Assembly: GCA_035610835.1 (NCBI GenBank)
Contig: CM069452.1
Span: 28,384,143 to 28,448,142, forward strand
Source of the DNA: Ophiura sarsii
Lineage: Eukaryota; Echinodermata; Ophiuroidea; Amphilepidida; Ophiuridae
Length of the DNA stretch: 64,000 nt
Direction of reading: 5' to 3'
How positions within the stretch are numbered: position 1 is the first letter of the stretch; every line of letters begins with the position of its first letter. Made by a program: the position numbers and the translations under genes. The notes below the pieces were generated by a model. It worked only from the letters and a program-made list of their open reading frames with translations. It did not search any database and was not told the origin of the DNA. Positions 46,931-58,384 of the stretch are shown one piece after another.

Positions 46931-47955
46931 ACAAAGGAGTATTGGAAATACTTGGTAAATGGTACAAGCACCAATATGAATAAACATGATAAAGAACATT
47001 CTGGAAGACTAAGATATGAAAAGTGGCAGGACACAGATCATACATCTCTCAATGCCCCTTAACCTTGAATATTCGTGAACGATCATGTACGTCCGGCATC
47101 ATCTGGCTGTGAGTCCACACCCCATCCACGCCCCCTATCATAATCGTCAGTGATTGTAGGGATTTACATTACTTTATTTAGTGACTCAATTTTTACACTC
47201 AAAATGGCAACGCGTCTGAAAGCTGGAAGACATTTTTATTTTCAAGAAAGATGACTTATTAATAATACCTTTTCAAAATACACTACGGGATTACCTTACA
47301 TTATATGATCACTAATGAATAAGTAAATTTGACACGATAAATTCACCAATGAGTCCCATACCGGCTTTATTCACGCATCGCATGTTTAGGCAAATATAAA
47401 TCAAAATTAGGACTTTATGACCGTATAACTCTAGAAACACTACCAGATGCAAAAGACAACATTGAGGAAACAGGTATGCGGAAGTAGCTAAAAACCTCTT
47501 GATTTCCTGTAGATGTATGCATTCAAATTGACAACTAGCAGCTCTTTTGTAAAGTCCCAAAGTTATTTGATAAATTTTATCATTGCTTTGTCCATAAAAC
47601 TGGTAAGTTACAAGAGAAATCATCGAAATAAATGAAGTGACGGTAGTCGGTAGTCGGTACTGTAAAATTCAATCAGTGTAAAATCATGTTCACAACAAAC
47701 ATCCATTCGTCATGTTCATTCGTGTTCATTAATAATTTTCATTCATTAACAATTAATGTCAGAAATATAAATTGCGGCGTAAGCAGGGCTGTCAACTTTT
47801 GGAATTTGCTTGGAGGGAGAGATACAATATTACAAATATGATGGCCAAAGTGTTCCAACAAAAAAATAGTAAAAATTAAAAAGGCTCCCCCATTTTTTGT
47901 TTGCAGTCACCTCGACCTCGTCTCGTAGGCTCGTGAATTTCAAGTAGGCTCAAGT

Positions 47956-47997
<42 letters not shown>

Positions 47998-48849
47998 CGG
48001 GGCGGGGTTCAAACAAAAAATTGCACAGTCCAAAAGGTACAGCAAATAAACGTAGGCGACGGGATATAAATAGTCAATTCCGTGAGATTCGTTAGTATAC
48101 TGTAAGTGTAACCTGTAGCTAGGTGATCGGAAAGTGTAAACTAAAGTAGGCATGTTCATAACATTTTGAAAATAAAATTATCTCTTTGAAAATGGAATAC
48201 ATGGAAACAAAGTACTTTACAATAAAAAATGATGGTTCAACCTTGTCTGCAGGCTGAATAATAAAAAGTTATAACTAAAAGTAGTTTAAGTCATGCACAT
48301 TTTAAAACCATTTTAGGTAAATTAAGGGTTTACTTTCATGATGTCTAGTTGCTTGTGTGGGTTTAATTATACATCAGTGAATACATCCCAGCAGTTCCAT
48401 ACTTTTCCGCTGAATTTAAAAGAGGTAAACATGAGTTTTCTACATATTTTGGTCAAATATGTCGCCCTCTATAGTCAATGATATGAACATCCCTAACTAA
48501 AGCACTGATTTTATACAAAATTATAGCATCTCTTGAAGGAAGTAAACGCGTTGATAAACATTTTTTAATTGATAAATTTGTGAAGCGAAGATTTTATATG
48601 CTAGGGGGAACAGACGACCAAACTACCTCACAAAACACCGTAAATTGGTATTTCTAGCACATCGCAGGCATTAACATCGCAACAAACTTGCTTAGGCCTA
48701 CTATAAACATACCTTGACATACACAATATCATTCCATCAGCAAAAATATTTGCCTATTTCGGCTGTATTTTCATGAATGGGAGCTCAAGAAAAAATATGT
48801 GACGTCAAAAGTCCGGCAAAGTGTTCTGCTTGCTGATTGGTCCGTGGAC

Positions 48850-48957
48850 AGCGTCAACGCTACAAAGTTGACCTGAATTCAACTTCAGCGTTGGCCCGAG
48901 CGTAGCGTCAACGCTACAAAGTTGACCTGAATTCAACTTCAGCGTTGGCCCGAGCGT
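48850..48957. repeat. Perfect 54-bp tandem duplication of an imperfect palindrome
   Basis: Two identical 54-bp copies start agcgtcaacgct. Inside each, caacgct...gttg pairs with caac...agcgttg around acctgaatt. A CRE-like tgacgtca (48801) and attggtcc (48836) lie just upstream, so a regulatory role is conceivable. Confidence 0.8.
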
Positions 48958-49542
48958 TCGCCGCTTTCACCCAAAGCGTAGGTTGATCGAATTATCGGAA
49001 AAAACTTTCCCGATCGAGCGTTGTTTTGGTTTTGTAATGGGCACCAATACGCATGTGTCAGAGCCCAGCCGTTGAAGCGTTGGTGGAGTATGGGGAGGCC
49101 TTTACAGTCGGTGCCATTTTTTAATGTAGCGGGAATAGGGCAATCCAAATTCAAGCTAGTATTTGATTTCTTGGAAATTTAAATAGATTGGAGCTACATT
49201 AAGTAGGCCTACATGATGATGTATTTAACCAACGTATAAAGATTCTTTGGACATTGAATATGTATGATATCTGAAGGAAATTTTTGAATTATTCTGAATA
49301 TAATTAGAATAGTTAAAAAATAGCCAAACCCAAAATGATGCTGACTAAGATGATTTCATTTCATCCAGACAGCTAAGTGTACTTATCCTGACTTATTATA
49401 CTTGGATTAGATTTGATGGGAATATAATTATAGGCTTATGCCTTTGAGTATCCCATACCCGGATTTTGTTCATGTCAAATCTATTTTAGAATTGGTTTAT
49501 ACTTCTGGCTTCTGTCACGTTTGGCGGGAGTTGATCCCAGTT

Positions 49543-50516
49543 GGGCAGTTCCGTAATTAGGTAACCCAAATTGAAAAAATTGAAAAAATTGAAAATCGTC
49601 GAAATAACCTCATTTATGTCTCATATCAAAGGTTATAGGTTGTAGTTACATGATATAATTTGGAATTTGACCTATCATTCTCGGTTTGGCTGATTTTGAG
49701 GTTGTTGTGGACGTACAGGGCGTTTTTGAGTAGAGATCGCACCATTGAAGTGCAATTATTTCCATAAATGAACTAAGGCAAGTATTAAATTTTCAAAATA
49801 TGGCAAGAAACAATGTTTTTTATAATAAAAAGGAAATTTAATACAGAAAATTACGAAAAATTGACTACTTTTAATTTAAAAAAATTGAATTATTGCAAAT
49901 TTCGTCGCGGACGTACACGTCCCAAATCTGCCATTTTTAACCACCCTGTTCTATATTGTATTGTTGTTTGAATCCAATAAATTGTGCATATATTCCAAGC
50001 TGTTGATTGCTAGTATGTCTTTGAAACCTTCATCCGTCTGAATCTGTGTACATTGTTAATTAATGAGCTGCTGAAGTCGTGTCGGACGTACACATTGAAT
50101 TAATTCACAGATGTACGTCCGCAACACTAATCTTGTACGTCCGCGACGGTGAAAATTGATCAATTTCAACATGAATTTGAAAGGTATGACTGTTTTCTTT
50201 ATGTTTTTCCTACAGTTTGATCCCTCTTGCAAACAAATATATCTAAGTTTCAATCAGAGACCTGAACACTTCAGAGAATTTTGGATATGAATACAGGTAT
50301 ACTGAAAAAAACACTTTCTCTGCGTACGTCCGCGACGGAGGGTTTTCACACCATATCTCATTAACCGAAAATGGTACAGCAAAGACATTTTCAGGTTTTA
50401 TACTCCTACTAGAGCTCCTTGAAACCCTAGTGTTAAAAATCAAGCAACTGGTATAGTTTAGATTTTGCAAGCCCTCAAAGTGTCTGAAATGTACGTCCGC
50501 AACTACGGAACTGCCC
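49543..50516. mobile_element. GGGCAGTTCC-ended DNA transposon A, nested in a LINE
   Basis: The terminal inverted repeat is GGGCAGTTCCGTA, with its complement at the right end. The 4-bp TSD AGTT lies at 49539-49542 and 50517-50520. The insertion splits a CR1-like reverse-transcriptase motif. The interior is AT-rich but carries seven copies or near copies of GTACGTCCGC(G/A)AC in both orientations. No transposase frame was found. The superfamily is not assigned. Confidence 0.8.
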
Positions 50517-50908
50517 AGTTGTCAATCACTCTCTGTGAAAAGAAGTATTTCCTCAGGTTAAGCCCCTTACAAGTCTCTTCTTGAATAATTTGTGCTTGGG
50601 GCCCCTGGTGATAAACAGTACTACATGTAGATGCCTGGTGAATAATTCCTGGGGGTCTATATCTTCAAAGCCATTCAGTAACTTGAAGGTTCGATGGTAC
50701 ACCTCTTATCCTTCTGATTTCTGGGGGGGGGGGGGGTACAAGTTGAGTGACTTTTAACCTTTCGTTGGAGAGACGTCTTTTCAGCTTGGGGACTAGTTTG
50801 GTTGCCCGCCTCTGTACACGTCACCAGGGTCTTAACGTCTCTCTTTAGGAATGGGCACCATGTGTGGTCGGATATGCCTTGTATAGGATGGCAAAGCTTT
50901 CTTCATCT

Positions 50909-51690
50909 GGGTCGTTCCAAGCAAAACAGGACATTACAAAATAATTTTAAAAAGGCTGTAAATTTACAATTTAAAGTACTACCATCACACATTTAGTATC
51001 AAAGGAAAGATATTTTCAAGCTCTTTCAAGTGAGCTATTTTTCTTTTTAATTGATAGGCCCTATAATACATTAAGTATGATATATTTTGAAAAAACCTGA
51101 TTTTTGGTAAAAAATTCCCTTTTGTAGCACCCTTCTCTGACCCCTTCTTATGCTTTTATATAAGTTTTGTTGCTTTAAGTTGCTATACTTACCGCTTACA
51201 TTTTCATAAATTTACATGTTTAACATGATTTTGTTTTTCTATGAATTTTGCATTGTGGACAAAAGGTCTTTCCGTAACGCCGGTAACAGTCATTCCGTAA
51301 CGCTCTCATTTGTCGGTCTTTACGTCATATTTCAAAAAATATTTAACCAATTTTAACCAGGAAGTTGTCATATTGTAGGTAAAGGTATACAGAATCACCC
51401 AAAAGTCAATAAAACGTGATACATTTCTAAATTTTACAAAGTGTTATCAATGTCTAAATGACTAGAAAAATTATGTCCATTTTGTGTCATTCCATAACGG
51501 CAATTATAAAATCAATATTTCATTAATTAAAAATCTGATGGTCAAAATTTGTACCATATCTGAAAGTGTTTAGAAGTTGCTATCAAAATATATTATTAGT
51601 TTGGTGAAAAGTAATAAACTTTTCAAGAAATTAAGATTTCAAACATAAAACTGCTTTGTGAATGTCATTCCGTAACGCTTGGAACTGCCC
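50909..51690. mobile_element. GGGCAGTTCC-ended DNA transposon B, nested in the same LINE
   Basis: The left end is GGGTCGTTCCAAGC. The right end is the complement of GGGCAGTTCCAAGCG. The 4-bp TSD ATCT lies at 50905-50908 and 51691-51694. The interior has repeated attccgtaacg / ccataacgg words (about five) instead of the GTACGTCCGC words of element A. No coding frame was seen. Confidence 0.75.
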
Positions 51691-52689
51691 ATCTATGTAT
51701 TTGTAATGTATTGGTAATAATTTTAGACCCGGCCCGGCTAATCTCAACCCAATATGATATATCATTTATAGATAGTGACGCCATACTATTTTATTAGACT
51801 GAGTCACACAACTCCTCATTGACTTTTGACGTCATCGCAAACATTTACAATTTGAAATCAACATTTTCAATTTCACATCAAATATAATTCAATCAAGAAA
51901 AATCCACACACATGTACGCCTAAATAATATATTTTGGTTCATGAATTTTGATCAAATATCCTCTGTTTGGGGATAATATTGAGGTGAATAATTGGCACTA
52001 CTCTCACTGAATGTGAATTTCGCTAAATATATGAAGCATATTTCCCCCATCTTTTTTTTGCAATTTTTGGGATTTTTAAACGGAACATTTTTCTGACTCA
52101 AAAATACTAAGATTGCAATTTAACAGAAGACACAACAAATTACCTGCATATCATTTAAATAGTTTGTGCTGAACATGATCAATGATTGTATGAGTTTCAA
52201 AAGAGGTAAATTTGGTCAAACTTTTTAGAAATTAACTTTTTTTGAAATTAAAAAGATCCTAAAGAATGCTATGTAGATGTTTGACCAATAGCAATGGTAT
52301 TCATAGCTAAATAACTACACCTTTCCTGGATCCTGATATAAATAATAATGGGACATTGGTACCTACCTGGATTCCCTTGAACTGTATTCCTTTGGTAAAT
52401 CACTAGAGATAACCAGGGTTGTCCCTATACATGTACACAAACAAATTATAAACATGTGACATACATAGATCTATGCATTGAACCTAGATATTTACTTGGT
52501 ATTGGTACATAAACATAAATCATGAATATGTCTCATGCTTTTTTACATTAAGTTTGCCTTACTATCGCTTTAGATACATAACCAATAAATGGCAATAATG
52601 CTTCACTGTTCACTGTAGCGGGTATACATTGTAGGCTGAGTAGCAATATTGTGTCAAGTCCTTTTTTTCGTGGACGTTGATGGAGTTTA

Positions 52690-52950
52690 ACCCTAACTCC
52701 CACTTTTTGTCAGAATATTTTTTTCAACGTGGAAAATCGACCAAAATATCCCCCGACCCCCCCCAGGATTTGATCCAGGGACCTCTCGCACCACAGGCGA
52801 AGAATTTCCCACTAGACCATGGCTGTCAAGGTTAGTTTGCACAGTGTATTGTGCAAACTATATGGGCTGGGTCCATTTTTTCATCCAGAAACTTCTACGC
52901 CGGGTGGTACCAACGTGCCCAGTCGTGGTATATTGTGGTATATGGTAGGG
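52690..52950 (-). repeat. tRNA-derived SINE-like repeat (copy 2)
   Basis: It shares cgaccaaaatatcccccga-like, tatgggctgggtccat, gggtggtaccaacgtg and agtcgtggtat with 22290-22605. On minus the B-box-like stretch is ctggatcaaatcctgg and the A-box-like part is catggtctagtgggaaatt. Confidence 0.65.
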
Positions 52951-53529
52951 TTAGGGTTATGCCATTTAAAGGGATACAATGTCATGTTGAATTTTTTTAA
53001 TTTTAATTAATTTACTTCAGAATTCAAGATGAACATTAAAAATTGCCGTTACTGTTGTGTCTACTTTAAAAAAAACCCAACAAAACTTGATTAAAAGAAT
53101 GATTTAAATAATATTGGAATACCACCCCTAACCATGTAAAATGCTGGTTACGGTTCTACCAGCATTTTTAAATCAACGTTTTGTTGTACATAGAGGGCTG
53201 ATTTGGCTTAATCCTTATCTATAGGTGTAAGTTCATACATGTAATAGGCCTACAATTGTAAAAATATACAAATCCCAGTTTTTATCATACATTTTTGTAA
53301 TTGAGGGCCAAGGGTTACATTATTCTTTGAACATTTTTAGGAAGATATCTTTCCCCATCAACATTGAGATTTAGGGAAATGAAGAGAGCCTACAATTTCC
53401 CTACAGATTGTAAGCCTGAGAGATGTTTCTTCTATACGAGTGAGTAGTGAATTTCCCCCAAATTTTGTATACCACTCGTTGAAGTTTGAAATCAACGCTA
53501 CTTATGCATTTAGAATGCTTTGATACCAA

Positions 53530-53606
53530 TTGTTCTCGTTCGCTCAGTTGGTAGAGCGTCTGTCTGGAGTTCAGGAGGTCCCTAGTTCAAATCCTGGTCG
53601 AGGAAT
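53530..53606 (+). repeat. tRNA-like pseudogene or SINE head
   Basis: gctcagttggtagagc forms a D-arm. The B-box-like agttcaaatcctgg follows at normal spacing. ttctcg pairs imperfectly with cgaggaa as an acceptor stem. T-stem mismatches argue against function. Confidence 0.65.
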
Positions 53607-54622
53607 GTATTTGTCTTTTCTCGGCCATCACGAGGGATATATAGATTCATTATTATCACTCCTGAAGTTGTACGAGTTTTCTTTAAATTGTATTATTCTA
53701 TGAGAAAATTTGAATTTAATTTTGGCATCTTTAGAACCACACAATTCCAAATTGGCGAGAAATATTCGGTTTTTATTTGTACGTGCGCAAAAGTAATCCA
53801 AGCGTGGACGCGCGATTATGAACACATGCACATGGTTTGGGCCGCAAGCGCATCAGCTGATCAAAATATAGAGTAATTATTACTGACACTTTTAGTATGG
53901 TATGGTGCACGTCCTCCGTGTAGAATAGAAAACACAAAGAGAAATAAATCATCTTTAAGATAAAAATGGCTGCTTTAATTATACATGTGTATTCATTATC
54001 AATTCTTCCAAAATTGTCATGAGTTTGCGCCTTAGAAATCTGTCACCCCTCTCGCTCCCTGTTTAGAATGCTCTGCATGTAACTTACGCTGGAGGATCCC
54101 TTATCCCTGTGGTTGGCTGGAAATTGATTCCCGTTAGGGGTTAGAACCAGTGATCGAAATAAGAAATAAAATCATTGGGTCACCATGATACTTTGGCTGT
54201 GAAATTTAGGGGTCCAGGTCAATTTCCAAGGGTAAAATTAGGGATTGAATCTATGTTTTAGCGTATGTGCAATCACCAATCGACAACGGTGTTCGGGTGT
54301 GTTCATGGTTATTTCACTAGGGCGTTCACGAGGGCAACGCCCTAGTGAAATAATCAGTTGCCCGAGTGAAATAAACACGCAGCACTTGCAGAATGCAAGT
54401 TGTCGACCAGGGATTTGAACGCCATTTCATTTATAGACAATGCAAATAAGAATATAGTTTAATTGTAAAGTCCAACCTCGGTTTTCCAACCCCCTGTTTT
54501 CGGATCCGATTGAATTATCCCAAAAGAAAATACGTTTTTTACAGCCTATCATCTTATTTTTACATTCTGAAGCATTTGAAGGCTGTCTTTTTGATGTTGG
54601 TAGTGCTGTTTAGTGCTTAAAT

Positions 54623-55021
54623 CAAGCATGTGGCCCGCCGGCCTCTAATTTGCGGCCCGTGATGTAATCCCAAAATTCCCAATGATGCGGCCGTTTTAAC
54701 CGGAACTCCCTAGATTACACAAATGGTGGATTGATTTAGTGGTGTGCTCCCTTATAATTAGTAGGTGGTGCACTGCATTTAGTAATATAAGTGTGATTGT
54801 GTGTTAAAATCCCTGGTTAAAATGGCGCTTGCAGCAGCAACAGCGAGTAAAATGAGGAAATTACACAAAGAGAAGCGGGTATTCAATAAGCAATGGACTG
54901 AGGATTATTTTGTCATTGAAAAAACCAGTGCGTCTCTTTGCCTCATTTGAATGGTGCGGCCTGTGAATGGATCTCAAAATCACAATGAGGCCCTGGTGGT
55001 AGAAAAGGTTGCACATGCTTG
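54623..55021 (+). mobile_element. Nonautonomous hAT element (copy 2) with transposase N-terminal remnant
   Basis: It is flanked by perfect 8-bp TSDs GCTTAAAT (54615-54622 and 55022-55029). Termini are CAAGCATGTG and CACATGCTTG. Inside, on plus, from about 54820 it reads MALAAATASKMRKLHKEKRV followed by FNKQWTEDYFVIE and ASLCLI. This matches the start of Charlie/GTF2IRD2-type hAT transposases (WTExYFxxE...LCLIC), where the zinc-binding cysteine would follow. The rest of the transposase is deleted. Confidence 0.85.
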
Positions 55022-55092
55022 GCTTAAATAATACATTGTCACTGTAATTACCCCTCTTCAGTGCCTCTCTATTGTCCCAATTTGAGCACATA

Positions 55093-56789
55093 CAGTTAAG
55101 CCCACAATTATTCATACCCCTTGGAAAATATCAGTTTTTTGCGTTTTTCTCATATCTATACCAGCTGGAGTGTTGGAACTTCCGCTTTACACTAAAGACA
55201 ATTAGTTTGCAAATACAAATCAATATATTTGGGCTCAACATTTTTTGCATAACAATAGAATTGAACAAGAATTGTGTTTTTATGCCTGTCCAAAATTATT
55301 CATACCCATACCAAGTCTCAGGATTGATGCCACTTTTTGTGATAATACACATGTTTTTGACATTCCAAACATTCTTTATATTGTGTGATAGGCTTTTATA
55401 TTGTTATGCAATTATTCCATACAATGTTGATGCATTACAAATGTGTCCTATTCAATGTACAGTGAGGGATATCATAGGACAACACTCTAGCTCTTTGACA
55501 GCATGGCGAAGGGGATCACATAACTCAGTGAGGACCTTTTTTTGTGCATTGTGAATGCTCACAAAGAGGGGAAAGGCTACAAAGCTATTTTGAAGCAATT
55601 TCAAGTGCCAAATTCCACCATAAAAAGCATAATTAGGAAGACCAAGACAGTTAAAATCACTTCAAATCAGTTAAAAACCCTGAAGAACACGGTCGGAAGC
55701 CAACAGTGTCCCCTTGTTTGACAAGAAAAGTATGGTGAAAGGCCAACAACAATCCACATATCACCGTCAATGCTCTCCTGAACAACCTTGGTGAGTCATG
55801 GACCAAGATATTAAGGCAGACACTTCAGCAGACATAGTACACAAGAGTTCTCCATGGACTCCGACTAAGAAAGACTCTACTCCTGAAAAGAGACAATGAG
55901 AAACTTATCTAGCATTTGCAAGAGCACTTCTGGACAAAGATCCAAGTTTTTGGTCTTCAGTGTTGGGGTTGCTTAAGATGCAAGACAAGTTTCTCTGCGT
56001 CTCTTTTAAGGAGTAGAGTCTTTCTTGGTCGGCCTCCATGGAGACCTCTCATGTGCCATATATGCTGGAGTGTCTGCCATGATATCTTGGTCCAATAATT
56101 GCCAGGGTTGTTCAGGAGAGCATTGATGGTGATCTGTGGATTGTTGTTGGCCTTTCGCAATACTTTTCTTACCAAACAAGGGGACACCGCTGGCTTCCGA
56201 CTGCATCCTTCAATGTTTTTTAGTGAGTTGAACGTCTTGTTCTTCCTAATTGTGCTTTGTGTGGTGGATTCTTGCACTTGGAATTGTTTCGAAATAGCTC
56301 TGTAGCCTTTCCCCTCTTTGTGAGTATTCACAATATGCATAAAAAAGTTATTTGATCTTCTTCGCCATGCTGTCAAAGAGCTAGAGTGTTGTCCTATAAT
56401 ATCCCTCACTGTACATTCAATAGGACACATTTGTAATGCAATAACATTGTATGCACACATCATGGGATAATTACATAACAATATAAAAGCCTATCACACA
56501 ATATAAAGAATGTTTGGAATGTCAAAACATGTGTATTATCACAAAAAGTGGCCTCAATCCTTAGACTTGGTATGGGGTATGAATAATTTTGGACAGGCAT
56601 AAAAACATAATTCTTGTTCAATTCTATTGTTATGCAAAAAATGTTGAGCCCAAATATATTGATTTGTACTTGAAAACTAATTGTCTTTAGTGTAAAGCGG
56701 AAGTTCCAACACTCCAGCTGGTATAGATATGAGAAAAACGCAAAAAACTTATATTTTCCAAGGGGTATGAATAATTGTGGGCTTAACTG
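55093..56789. mobile_element. Palindromic Tc1-like element made of two inverted 5' halves
   Basis: TA dinucleotides at 55091-55092 and 56790-56791 flank an element beginning CAGTTAAGCCCACAATTATT and ending in its inverted complement. The inverted arms run about 840 bp each and meet near 55940. Both arms encode the N-terminal half of a Tc1-type transposase. The left arm on plus reads HKEGKGYKAILKQFQVPNST with later stops. The right arm on minus reads HKEGKGYRAISKQFQVQEST and stays open for 174 codons to RDAEKLVLHLK (56481-55957). The DDE catalytic half is absent from both, so the element is nonautonomous and fold-back in structure. A helix-turn-helix DNA-binding fragment could still be expressed from the right arm. 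Confidence 0.85.
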
Positions 56790-57833
56790 TAAGTACAGTC
56801 AATGCAGAATTATACATAATTCGCTTATCCTGATTTTTCTCTTATCCGGCCATTGCTTGGTCCCATCATGTCTGGATAACTGAGGATGGATTGTGTACTT
56901 CATAATTAACAATTTCATTCAATTTTCAAAAATACCCATAAAACTGAAATGATCAAAGTTTCAAAAATTGATGTAAACAGTTGGCAGGACCATTCCAAAA
57001 ACAACACAAACTGCGGCTGCGTCATCGCGTAGCACATAAACACACTATACCCCTGGCGCGTAGTGCAGTTCGATCAGCGTGCTGGTTGCCCATAGCAGCG
57101 CTTTTTAACTAAAATTGACAACGCTTTGCTACTGTACTTTTAAGGTATGGGGGAGTTGTTGAACAAACCTTCAATAAGTGTTTGCTTAACTAATTTGGGT
57201 ACCCGCATCAAAAAAAAGTTGAGGGTCCTCACTGATTTTTAAGGGTAATTGAAGTGAGGAAGCACCTTATGTTAAGGCCTGGTTAGAATTAAGTAAAAAA
57301 GTGCTGCATTATATTTATTTTGTATACCCTGTCATTGATCATGCCTTTAATAGGGAACAGCAATAAGCCCACTTCACCGTTTTAAAAGTTAGTTTTTTTC
57401 ATCCTATTATCTTGTTTGGTACAAGTTTTAAATGTGTCTGCCAGGCAAGGAACATTCTCTGTCCGCAAACTGTCTGGCAGCAACATCACATGTCAACTCA
57501 TTTATTACAGGAATGTACAAGTACAACATCTGTATACTGCCCTCAAGAACCTCTGTGGCAACATTCATAAGTTGAATGTTTATGAAGTTAACACTTTTTG
57601 ACAGTAATCCAGAGCGAGGAAGTTGGCATCCTAACACAGTTTATTCAGAAGGAGCTTTTTCAAGGATAACAAATTGTCAAAGAAACTTTCTTGTATAACC
57701 CTTACCGCACTGAATCTCACTAAATCTCACTGCCAGAATCTATCTCCGCGCACGTGGTGCTGGCATTGCCTCGATGATGTCACCTACCCCAGGCATATGT
57801 CGGCGGGAATTCTTAGCCGGCATATGCGCTGGG

Positions 57834-57905
57834 AGTTTAGCTCAGTTGGTAAGGGGACAGACTGGGGTGCGGGCGGATGGTCCCGCGATCGAATCTCGGG
57901 GGGTG
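57834..57905 (+). repeat. tRNA-like pseudogene or SINE head
   Basis: The A box tagctcagttggtaag and a B-box-like gcgatcgaatctcgg lie about 40 bp apart. The stems pair poorly. It stands directly left of the CCCGGG-ended element at 57994. Confidence 0.6.
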
Positions 57906-57993
57906 CTGGGTGATTTTTCGGGTCAAAAAGATAGTACTTTTCCCCCCTCCCCCCGATACGCACTCATCCAATTGGCCCAATTGTACCTACAGT

Positions 57994-58384
57994 CCCGGGG
58001 GGCACTCAACTTTTTTTTGGGTAGGGGTGTGCCGCCCAGGGTCTCAAAAAGGGGGGCTACAGAACTGAACTGAGTGGATTTTATAACGAAAAATAGGGTC
58101 TTAGAAAATGATTTTTTGTTGTCTTGAGAACTGGCCTATAGTTCAATTTCGATTAGCAAGAACGCAAATGTTCGATTTTTTTGGTTTTAAAACGCAACAT
58201 TTTCTAAGATTTGGGGCTTTGGAACGCAAAATTTCGCGATTTTTGAATTTTCAATTAACTTGGGGTCTTAAGAACTGATGCAGGCTCAAAAGGGGGGGTC
58301 ATAAGAGCTAGCAGCAGAGGGTGAAAAGGGGGGTCTTCAGCGCGGCACATACCTATACCCTTTTCCAATGTCAGTACCCCCCGG
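57994..58384. mobile_element. CCCGGG-ended element (copy 2)
   Basis: It starts CCCGGGGGGCACTCAAC and ends agtaccccccggg, with the octamer CCTACAGT just outside both ends (about 57986-57993 and 58385-58392). The interior is a degenerate series of 'gaccccctttttcaaaaa'-type segments, inverted relative to 2843-3519. It is noncoding and follows the tRNA-like sequence at 57834. Confidence 0.75.

Larger units (their letters stand above)
49430..51760 (-). pseudogene. CR1-like LINE fragment split by two DNA-transposon insertions
   Basis: The minus-strand LINE reads HIRPHMVPI near 50870, a leucine/arginine-rich middle with stops, LRKYFFSQRVIDNW at about 50520-50565, and then, after an insertion, DQLPPNVTEARSINQF at about 49490-49538. 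The segment FFSQRVIDNW/DQLPPNV is the usual CR1 C-terminal motif (RV...WN.LP..V) interrupted exactly at the element 49543-50516. A second element (50909-51690) interrupts it further upstream. Removing both, with one TSD copy each, restores the LINE order. Confidence 0.75.

Noticed and set aside
53530..53606. Functional tRNA-Ser gene (GGA in the anticodon position)
   Set aside because: There is no long variable arm, T-stem pairs are missing and the acceptor stem has a gap. A tRNA-derived repeat fits better.
55072..55554. 160-codon plus-strand frame in the left Tc1 arm
   Set aside because: It begins outside the element and reads the terminal repeat. The transposase similarity starts after it, in another frame with stops.
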